From: Flavimobilis sp052324925
GTDB taxonomy: Bacteria; Actinomycetota; Actinomycetes; Actinomycetales; Cellulomonadaceae
Reading direction: 5' to 3' (one strand)
NCBI GenBank assembly: GCA_052324925.1
Contig: JBQPRE010000002.1
Length of the DNA: 64,000 nt
The translations under genes and the position numbers were made by a program. Below are positions 58,248 through 64,000 of this stretch, piece after piece (the stretch's first letter is position 1; the number at the start of each line of letters is the position of its first letter). The notes beneath the pieces are model-generated. The model made no database searches and was not told where the DNA came from. It was given only the letters and a program-made list of their open reading frames with translations.

Positions 58248-60452
58248 GTGGAGGGTCCCGAGATCCAGTTCGCCGAGGCCGTGATCGACAACGGTCGCTT
58301 CGGCACCCGCACCATCCGCTTCGAGACGGGCCGCATCGCCAAGCAGGCCGCCGGCGCAGTCGTCGCGTACCTCGACGGCGACACGATGCTCCTGTCGGCC
58401 ACGACGGCCGGCAAGCACCCCAAGGAGCAGTTCGACTTCTTCCCGCTGACGATCGACGTTGAAGAGCGCCAGTACGCCGCGGGCAAGATCCCCGGCTCGT
58501 TCTTCCGTCGCGAAGGCCGCCCGTCGACCGAGGCCATCCTTGCGTGCCGCCTCGTCGACCGCCCGCTGCGCCCCTTGTTCGTCAAGGGCCTGCGCAACGA
58601 GGTCCAGGTCGTCCTCACCGTCATGGCGATCCACCCCGACGACTCCTACGACACGCTCGCGATCAACGCCGCCTCGGCGTCCACGCAGCTCTCCGGCCTG
58701 CCGTTCTCGGGCCCCGTCGCCGGTGTGCGCATCGCGCTCATCGACGGCCAGTGGGTCGCGTTCCCGCGCTACTCCGAGCGCGCTCGTGCGACGTTCGACA
58801 TGGTCGTTGCCGGCCGCGTCGTGGGCGATGACGTCGCGATCGCGATGATCGAGGCCGAGGCGCCTGAGGCGTCGTGGAACCTCATCCACGATGAAGGCGC
58901 AGTTGCCCCGACCGAAGAGGTCGTGGCTCAGGGCCTCGAGGCGTCCAAGCCGTTCATCAAGGCGCTCGTTGAGGCCCAGGTCTCGCTCGCCAAGTCGGCT
59001 GCCAAGGAGACCCAGGCGTTCCCGACGTTCCCCGAGTACCAGGACGACGCTTTCGCCGCCGTCGAGGCCGCAGCGACTGCTGCCCTCGGTGACGCGCTCT
59101 CGATCGCTGACAAGCAGGATCGCGAGAACCGACTTGACGAGATCAAGGCCGAGGTTGTCTCGCAGCTGGCCGGCACCTTCGAAGGCCGCGAGAAGGAGCT
59201 CTCTGCGGCGTACCGCTCGCTGCAGAAGCAGCTCATCCGTCAGCGCATCCTCACGGACGGCTTCCGCATCGATGGTCGTGGACTGCGGGACATCCGCACG
59301 CTCTCGGCCGAGGTCGAGGTCCTTCCGCGCGTTCACGGCTCGGCGCTCTTCGAGCGTGGCGAGACGCAGATCCTTGGCGTGACGACGCTCAACATGCTCC
59401 GGATGGAGCAGCAGCTCGACACGCTCGCGCCCGAGACGCGCAAGCGCTACATGCACCACTACAACTTCCCGCCCTACTCGACCGGTGAGACCGGTCGGGT
59501 GGGCTCGCCCAAGCGTCGCGAGATCGGTCACGGTGCGCTCGCTGAGCGCGCGATCGTTCCCGTCCTGCCGAGCCGCGAGGACTTCCCCTACGCGATCCGC
59601 CAGGTCTCCGAGGCTCTCGGCTCCAACGGTTCCACGTCCATGGGCTCGGTCTGCGCCGCGACGCTGTCGCTGCTCAACGCCGGTGTCCCGCTGCGCGCCC
59701 CGGTTGCGGGTATTGCGATGGGCCTCGTCTCCGACACCGTGAACGGTGAGACGCGCTACGCGGCCCTCACCGACATCCTCGGTGCCGAGGACGCGTTCGG
59801 TGACATGGACTTCAAGGTTGCCGGAACGCGTAAGTTCGTCACGGCGATCCAGCTCGACACGAAGCTCGACGGAATCCCCGCCGACGTTCTCGCCGGCGCG
59901 CTCACGCAGGCGAAGGAGGCGCGTCTCGCGATCCTCGACGTCATCGACGAGGCCATCGACGTGCCCGACGAGATGTCGCCGTTCGCACCGCGCGTCATCA
60001 CGGTCAAGGTTCCCGTCGACAAGATCGGCGAGGTCATCGGCCCGAAGGGCAAGATGATCAACCAGATCCAGGACGAGACCGGCGCCGACATCTCGATCGA
60101 GGACGACGGCACGGTCTACATCGGCGCGACCGACGGTCCGTCGGCCGAGGCCGCGCGTGCGGCGATCAACGCGATCGCGAACCCGCACGTTCCTGAGATC
60201 GGTGAGCGCTTCGTCGGAACGGTCGTCAAGACCACGACGTTCGGTGCGTTCGTGTCGCTCTCCCCGGGCAAGGACGGTCTGCTGCACATCAGCCAGATCC
60301 GTCGCCTCGTGGGCGGCAAGCGCGTCGAGAACGTCGAGGATGTCCTGTCGATCGGCCAGAAGGTTCAGGTCGAGATCGGCGAGATCGACCCGCGTGGCAA
60401 GTTGTCGCTCCACGCGGTCGTCGAGGACGAGGGCGCCGGAGACGACGCCTGA
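58248..60452 (+). CDS. pnp: polyribonucleotide nucleotidyltransferase
   Basis: PNPase degrades RNA phosphorolytically from the 3' end. The 734-aa protein has two RNase PH domains (FFRREGRPSTEAILACRLVD in the first; the phosphate site SNGSTSMGSVCAATLS in the second), the helical linker, a KH domain (IGPKGKMINQIQDETG) and an S1 domain (FVGTVVKTTTFGAFVSLSPG). Length is standard for actinobacteria. The GTG follows GAGAGGAGGG. The M16 protease gene starts 1 bp after the stop. Confidence 0.97.
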   Translation: MEGPEIQFAEAVIDNGRFGTRTIRFETGRIAKQAAGAVVAYLDGDTMLLSATTAGKHPKEQFDFFPLTIDVEERQYAAGKIPGSFFRREGRPSTEAILACRLVDRPLRPLFVKGLRNEVQVVLTVMAIHPDDSYDTLAINAASASTQLSGLPFSGPVAGVRIALIDGQWVAFPRYSERARATFDMVVAGRVVGDDVAIAMIEAEAPEASWNLIHDEGAVAPTEEVVAQGLEASKPFIKALVEAQVSLAKSAAKETQAFPTFPEYQDDAFAAVEAAATAALGDALSIADKQDRENRLDEIKAEVVSQLAGTFEGREKELSAAYRSLQKQLIRQRILTDGFRIDGRGLRDIRTLSAEVEVLPRVHGSALFERGETQILGVTTLNMLRMEQQLDTLAPETRKRYMHHYNFPPYSTGETGRVGSPKRREIGHGALAERAIVPVLPSREDFPYAIRQVSEALGSNGSTSMGSVCAATLSLLNAGVPLRAPVAGIAMGLVSDTVNGETRYAALTDILGAEDAFGDMDFKVAGTRKFVTAIQLDTKLDGIPADVLAGALTQAKEARLAILDVIDEAIDVPDEMSPFAPRVITVKVPVDKIGEVIGPKGKMINQIQDETGADISIEDDGTVYIGATDGPSAEAARAAINAIANPHVPEIGERFVGTVVKTTTFGAFVSLSPGKDGLLHISQIRRLVGGKRVENVEDVLSIGQKVQVEIGEIDPRGKLSLHAVVEDEGAGDDA

Positions 60453-60453
60453 C

Positions 60454-61782
60454 GTGAGCTGGGACCTTCCTCTCACCCGCGCGGGTGAGCCGGGGAGCGA
60501 ACTCACCGCCGGGCAGGACGGCACCGTCATTCGACGGTCCGTCCTGCCCGGCGGTATTCGCGTCCTCACCGAGTCCATGCCAGGACAGCGTTCCGCAAGC
60601 ATTGGCATGTGGGTCGGCGTCGGCTCCCGCGACGAATTGTCGGGCCACTTCGGTTCGACTCACTTCCTTGAGCATCTGCTGTTCAAGGGCACGGCGCGCC
60701 GTGATGCGATGGCGATCGCCGAGGCGTTTGACGCCGTGGGCGGCGAGGCCAACGCGGCGACCGCCAAGGAGAGCACGTGCTACTACGCGCGTGTTCTTGA
60801 CCACGACCTGCCCATGGCGGTTGACGTCATCATGGACATGATGACGTCGGCGCGCCTTGAGGAGGACGAGCTCGAGATCGAGCGCGGCGTCATCCTCGAA
60901 GAGCTGGCGATGAACGATGACGACCCGAGCGACGTCGTCCACGAAGAGTTCTCCAAGGCCGTTCTCGGTGACACGCCGCTTGGCCGCCCCATCGGCGGGA
61001 CCCCCCAGGCGATTCGTGATGTTCCGCGCGAGGCCGTGTGGGAGCACTATCGCGAGCACTACCGTCCCGAGACGCTCGTCGTCACGGCCGCGGGGAGCGT
61101 TGACCACGACGTCCTGTGCGCGCAGGTGACGCAGGCGGCGACCGTCGGCGGCTGGGTGGTGGAGCCGCAGGCGACGCCACGTGCGCGGCGGGGCGACGAC
61201 CTTCGGGACGTCACCCTCCCCACCGGCGGTGCCGAGGCCGAGATCTCACGACCCGTTGAGCAAGCCAATGTCGTGCTCGGCACGCTGGGGCTCGCGGCTG
61301 CCGACGAGCGCCGGTATGTCATGACCGTGCTCAACGCGGTTCTTGGTGGGGGCATGTCGTCGCGGCTCTTCCAGGAGATCCGGGAGAAGCGCGGGCTGGC
61401 CTATTCGACGTACTCGTTTGCCTCGGGCTATGCGGGCGCCGGTGTCTTTGGGCTGTATGCAGGCTGCGCCCCGAGCCGGATCGACGAGGTCACGGGCCTG
61501 CTCGTGGCCGAGCTCGAGCGTCTTGCTGACTCCGGGATGACCGACGATGAGCTGCGTCGTTCGCAGGGTCAGCTGCGCGGCGGTCTCGTTCTCGGTCTTG
61601 AGGACTCGGGGTCGCGCATGACGCGGCTCGGCAAGGCCGAGCTCACCCATGGCGAGCTGCTCTCCGTCGACGAAGCGCTTGAGCGTGTTGCTGCGGTGAC
61701 ACGTCAGCAGGTGCAAGAGCTCGCGATCGAGCTCGCTGGACGACCGCGCACGATCGTGCGCGTGGGTCCGTTCGGGGGCTAG
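60454..61782 (+). CDS. M16 family zinc peptidase
   Basis: Insulinase-type peptidase of 442 aa. The inverted zinc motif HFLEH (His70, Glu73, His74) is followed by the third ligand region ELEIERGVILEELAM. The C-terminal half has GGGMSSRLFQEIREKRGLAY, the R/Y substrate motif of family M16B. No signal peptide, so it is probably cytosolic. It begins 1 bp after pnp, a linkage seen in many actinobacteria and Firmicutes; its substrate is unknown. Confidence 0.93.
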   Translation: MSWDLPLTRAGEPGSELTAGQDGTVIRRSVLPGGIRVLTESMPGQRSASIGMWVGVGSRDELSGHFGSTHFLEHLLFKGTARRDAMAIAEAFDAVGGEANAATAKESTCYYARVLDHDLPMAVDVIMDMMTSARLEEDELEIERGVILEELAMNDDDPSDVVHEEFSKAVLGDTPLGRPIGGTPQAIRDVPREAVWEHYREHYRPETLVVTAAGSVDHDVLCAQVTQAATVGGWVVEPQATPRARRGDDLRDVTLPTGGAEAEISRPVEQANVVLGTLGLAAADERRYVMTVLNAVLGGGMSSRLFQEIREKRGLAYSTYSFASGYAGAGVFGLYAGCAPSRIDEVTGLLVAELERLADSGMTDDELRRSQGQLRGGLVLGLEDSGSRMTRLGKAELTHGELLSVDEALERVAAVTRQQVQELAIELAGRPRTIVRVGPFGG

Positions 61783-61809
61783 CTCCCGTCCTCACATGTG
61801 ACGGCCGCC

Positions 61810-61856
61810 AGGGCCCGTCGTCGTGGTCACGTTCTGTGGCCGTGATGACGGGCCCT
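61810..61856 (+). terminator. 21-bp hairpin after the M16 gene
   Basis: AGGGCCCGTC (61810-61819) with GACGGGCCCT (61847-61856), continued inward by GTGGTCAC/GTGGCCGTGAT with G-U pairs; loop GTTCT. Confidence 0.6.
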
Positions 61857-61926
61857 GCCCCGTTGGACGCACAGGTGATCCGCTCGCGGGCGTGGACGTC
61901 TGCGGGAGGAGTCGCGGCGCGGCGTC

Positions 61927-61932
61927 TAGGCT
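61927..61932 (+). promoter_or_regulatory. -10 box, leaderless start of dapB
   Basis: TAGGCT, 6-nt spacer, GTG at 61939. Confidence 0.55.
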
Positions 61933-61938
61933 GGCCTC

Positions 61939-62706
61939 GTGAGCGCAACGATCAAGGTGGCGGTGCTTGGTGCCGCGGGACGTATGGGAACGAACGTGTG
62001 CGCGGCTGTCGAGGCCGCGCCCGACCTCGAGCTGGTTGCCAGGCTTGACGCGGATGACGATGTTGCGGCGGGTCTCGCCGCGAGCGGCGCGGATGTCGCG
62101 GTCGACTTCACGATTCCCTCGGTGACCGAGGCAAATGTGCATGCGGCGATCGACGCGGGTATTCACGTCGTCGTCGGGACGACGGGCTGGGACGACAGCT
62201 CGCGCGGTCGCGTGACCGAGCACCTCGAGCAGCGTGCGGCCGACGGCGCCAACGTGGGAGTGCTCATCGCGCCGAACTTTGGGCTCTCGGCGGTTCTCGC
62301 CATGACGTTCGCGGCGAAGGCCGCGCGGTACTTCGAGTCGGTCGAGGTCGTTGAGCTCCACCACCCCGACAAGGTCGACGCCCCAAGCGGAACCGCGCGC
62401 CACACAGCGCACGCGATTGCCACGGCGCGCGCTGAGGCTGGAATCGCTCCGAGCCCGGACGCGACCGAGGATGGCTGGGAGGCGCGGGGCATGGACGTCG
62501 ATGGCGTGCGTGTCCACGCGGTGCGCTTGCGCGGGCTCGTGGCGCACGAAGAGATCCTGCTCGGCAACGTCGGCGAACAGCTGACGATTCGCCAGGACTC
62601 CTTCGACCGCGTCTCGTTCATGCCGGGAGTGCTGCTCGGTGTGCGCGAGGTGGGATCGCGGCCGGGCCTCACGGTCGGTCTCGAGAACGTCCTCGACCTC
62701 TCCTGA
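61939..62706 (+). CDS. dapB: 4-hydroxy-tetrahydrodipicolinate reductase
   Basis: DapB reduces HTPA in the lysine/diaminopimelate pathway, which supplies peptidoglycan cross-links. The 255-aa protein has the nucleotide motif GAAGRMG (residues 11-17), VDFTIPS, GTTGW, and the catalytic ELHHPDKVDAPSGTA (His141/His142, Lys145). Length is standard. It appears leaderless. It overlaps the following TPR-like gene by 1 nt. Confidence 0.97.
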   Translation: MSATIKVAVLGAAGRMGTNVCAAVEAAPDLELVARLDADDDVAAGLAASGADVAVDFTIPSVTEANVHAAIDAGIHVVVGTTGWDDSSRGRVTEHLEQRAADGANVGVLIAPNFGLSAVLAMTFAAKAARYFESVEVVELHHPDKVDAPSGTARHTAHAIATARAEAGIAPSPDATEDGWEARGMDVDGVRVHAVRLRGLVAHEEILLGNVGEQLTIRQDSFDRVSFMPGVLLGVREVGSRPGLTVGLENVLDLS

Positions 62707-63167
62707 TGCCGAGCACGCTGCGTCAGGGGCTTCTGCCCGCGCTCGCCGTCACGGCGCTGCTCGCGATCTACGGCTGGGCCATCGCCGGGCGCGGCGTCGC
62801 GCTGCTACGCACGGGCGAGGCCGTGGGCGTCGCCCTCGGCGTCGGCGTGCTCGTGCTTCCGCTCCTCGTCATCTGGCTCGTGTGGCGCGAGTGGTCGCTC
62901 GCGGCGCACGTGCAGCGCATGGCTGACGAGCTCGCGGCGGCGGGCGAGCTGCCGGTCGACGACCTGCCGCGCTCGCCGGGCGGCCGCATCGAGCGGGCGG
63001 CCGCCGACGCGGCGTTCGAGGACGCGCGGGCGACGGCCGAGGCTGCACCCGACGACTGGCGCGCGTGGTACCACCTCGCGTTCGCGTACGACGCAGCCGG
63101 CGACCGGCGCCGCGCGCGCGCGACGCTGCGCCGCACGGCGCAGCTCCACGCCCGCGCGGCCGGCTGA
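62706..63167 (+). CDS. membrane protein with TPR-like C-terminus
   Basis: Protein of 153 aa with two transmembrane helices (about residues 9-30 and 39-60) and a cytosolic tail that ends in a TPR-like helical pair (DDWRAWYHLAFAYDAAGDRRRARATLRRT). Function unknown. It overlaps dapB by 1 nt (TGATG) and so is probably co-expressed with it. Arg-rich 3' end. It converges with the next gene, with a gap of only 10 bp. Confidence 0.8.
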   Translation: MPSTLRQGLLPALAVTALLAIYGWAIAGRGVALLRTGEAVGVALGVGVLVLPLLVIWLVWREWSLAAHVQRMADELAAAGELPVDDLPRSPGGRIERAAADAAFEDARATAEAAPDDWRAWYHLAFAYDAAGDRRRARATLRRTAQLHARAAG

Positions 63168-63177
63168 GAAGCAGGTC

Positions 63178-63564
63178 CTACCGGGGGAGCGAGGCCTCGA
63201 GCCGGACTCCGAGCTGCCAGCCGGGCAGGTCGGCATGGTGGTTGACGCCCTCGGTCTGGTAGCGCCAGCTCATCAGTGCGTCTCGGACCGACTCCGGGTC
63301 GAGCAGCTCGGGGCGTGCAGGCGCAAAGGTGTGATCCCGCAGCGTCTCACGGAGCTCCTCGAGCTCCTCCTCGTCGCCGTCGTCGTAGTCCGGATCGTCA
63401 AGAACCTCTGGTCCGTCGAAGTAGCGCCACAGGTATGCGTCGACGTTCTCCCTGAGCAACGTCCTGGCGAGCTCCGGCCCGTCGTCGGCGGGGAAGTCGG
63501 CGTAGCGGATGAGTGCGGTGGCCAGCAGGTTGATCTGCTCCGCGCTGAGGATGGCGACGCTCAT
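63178..63564 (-). CDS. acidic hypothetical protein
   Basis: Unrecognised soluble protein of 128 aa. It is strongly acidic in the middle (DDPDYDDGDEEELEELRETL) and aromatic-rich around AYLWRYFDG and LMSWRYQTEG. AGGAG lies 6 nt before the ATG, so expression is plausible. It is downstream of a gene remnant on the same strand, 73 bp away, and may have been the second gene of that pair. Confidence 0.65.
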   Translation of the reverse strand: MSVAILSAEQINLLATALIRYADFPADDGPELARTLLRENVDAYLWRYFDGPEVLDDPDYDDGDEEELEELRETLRDHTFAPARPELLDPESVRDALMSWRYQTEGVNHHADLPGWQLGVRLEASLPR

Positions 63565-63637
63565 GGCTGCTCCTGGTTGTGACTGGTGCTTGGGAGGACG
63601 GGATTGTCGACTGTCTGCTCGGCGCGTGTCTGTGTGG

Positions 63638-63892
63638 TCACGCCGTCTGGTCGCGCAGGGTGAAGCTGTAGGTGGCGGAGGTCGTTGTGGTCCGCTCGGG
63701 GGCGACGGTGATCGCGATGCGGTAGGTCGTGCCCGCGGTGACCTCGAAGGTGTTGCCCTTGGTGAGGGTGGCCGGTTCGGTCAGCGGTTCGTCCTGGTCG
63801 TCGAGGAGCTGCCACTGGAGTGCGGAGCTGCCGGGGGTGTCCAGGAGGACTTCTGCGTCGCGGGCGGGGGTGAAGGTGTGGGACTGCTGCAC
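63638..63892 (-). pseudogene. 3' remnant of a gene interrupted by an IS element
   Basis: An open frame of 84 codons with beta-strand-like sequence (KGNTFEVTAGTTYRIAITV, ERTTTTSATYSFTLRDQTA). It looks like the C-terminal end of a larger surface or extracytoplasmic protein. Its only start, a GTG at 63890-63892, lies at the edge of the IS-like DNA, so the upstream part of the gene has probably been displaced. If the IS boundary is at 63888, the native remnant is 63638-63887. The original function cannot be told. Confidence 0.5.
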
Positions 63893-64000
63893 GGATAGGT
63901 GACAGTCAGGCTCAGGCTGCGAGTGCGACCTGAGTGGTCATGATGGTCTCGAACTCGATGGGGGTCAACCGCCCCAGACGGACCTGCCGCCGCCGGCGGT
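63888..64000 (-). mobile_element. end of an IS3-like insertion sequence
   Basis: The terminal DNA holds the transposase C-terminus on the minus strand, followed by about 24 nt to a plausible inverted-repeat end TGCACGGATAGGTGACA (plus strand, 63888-63904). The rest of the element is beyond the window, so the repeat cannot be matched with its partner. Confidence 0.55.
63912..64000 (-). CDS. IS3-family transposase (integrase core) C-terminus, partial
   Basis: The frame is open from the window edge to a TGA at 63912-63914 and reads RRRRQVRLGRLTPIEFE then TIMTTQVALAA. The pattern (basic residues, LGxLTPxEFE, short tail) is the typical end of IS3-family OrfB, the DDE recombinase that moves the element. 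About 29 codons are visible and no catalytic residue is in view. Confidence 0.7.
   Translation of the reverse strand, partial: RRRRQVRLGRLTPIEFETIMTTQVALAA

Noticed and set aside
58089..60608. 839-codon minus-strand open frame opposite pnp
   Set aside because: Shadow of pnp; low-complexity Arg/Asp-rich translation with no motif.
63561..63815. 84-codon minus-strand open frame overlapping the gene remnant
   Set aside because: His/Arg-rich out-of-frame shadow, less protein-like than the remnant in the other frame.

Overview
This window is high-GC actinobacterial chromosome. The evidence is GC-rich third codon positions, many GTG starts, 4-bp GTGA/ATGA gene overlaps, TAnnnT -10 boxes placed 6-8 nt before start codons, and gene order (ftsY-amtB-glnK-glnD-ffh, rpsB-tsf-pyrH-frr-cdsA, rimP-nusA-ylxR-infB-rbfA). 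A FliA/WhiG sigma factor, a DUF2469 protein, an extracytoplasmic PGRP amidase and the overall synteny suggest order Micrococcales, perhaps a Cellulomonas/Sanguibacter relative. That placement is inference. Nearly everything is chromosomal core; the only clear mobile DNA is at the right edge.

Layout. 1-11421: end of ileS, folC, a dhaKLM dihydroxyacetone phosphorylation operon, a DUF4233 membrane protein, ndk, smc, a small membrane protein and ftsY. 11422-16658: nitrogen module amtB-glnK-glnD with a GlnR-like box upstream, then ffh, so the SRP receptor and SRP GTPase genes flank the nitrogen genes. 16708-20738: an amidohydrolase, then rpsP-khpA-rimM-trmD-rplS. 20887-28135: lepB, rnhB, DUF2469, yraN, comM-like ATPase, dprA, a XerC-type recombinase and a FliA/WhiG sigma factor. 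28217-38980: a minus-strand degenerate M23 protein, then rpsB, tsf, pyrH, frr, cdsA, rlmN, a DivIVA-motif protein, dxr, a site-2 protease and ispG. 39088-46924: DUF4081-GNAT protein, proS, an ABC exporter divergent from a two-component system, and a DUF4439 lipoprotein. 47117-54737: rimP, nusA, ylxR, infB, rbfA and a single ORF encoding TruB and RibF together. 54907-64000: PGRP amidase, rpsO, pnp, M16 protease, dapB, a TPR-like membrane protein, then on the minus strand a hypothetical gene, a gene remnant and the end of an IS3-like element.

How it works together: most genes serve translation (ribosomal proteins, factors, tRNA and rRNA modification), co-translational export (Ffh, FtsY, signal peptidase), isoprenoid and lipid precursors (dxr, ispG, cdsA), and nitrogen sensing (AmtB/GlnK/GlnD). 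Long hairpins without U-tracts close many of these transcription units.

No clearly new multi-gene system was found. The observations most worth a second look are the TruB-RibF fusion, a GlnD without ACT domains whose 5' end contains a terminator-like hairpin, stop codons that double as -10 boxes, a structured rplS leader, a palindrome at the start of the PGRP amidase transcript, a four-fold DivIVA-motif protein, and the IS-truncated gene at the right edge. Only one gene-free stretch exceeds 300 bases (28862-29287); it is described below.
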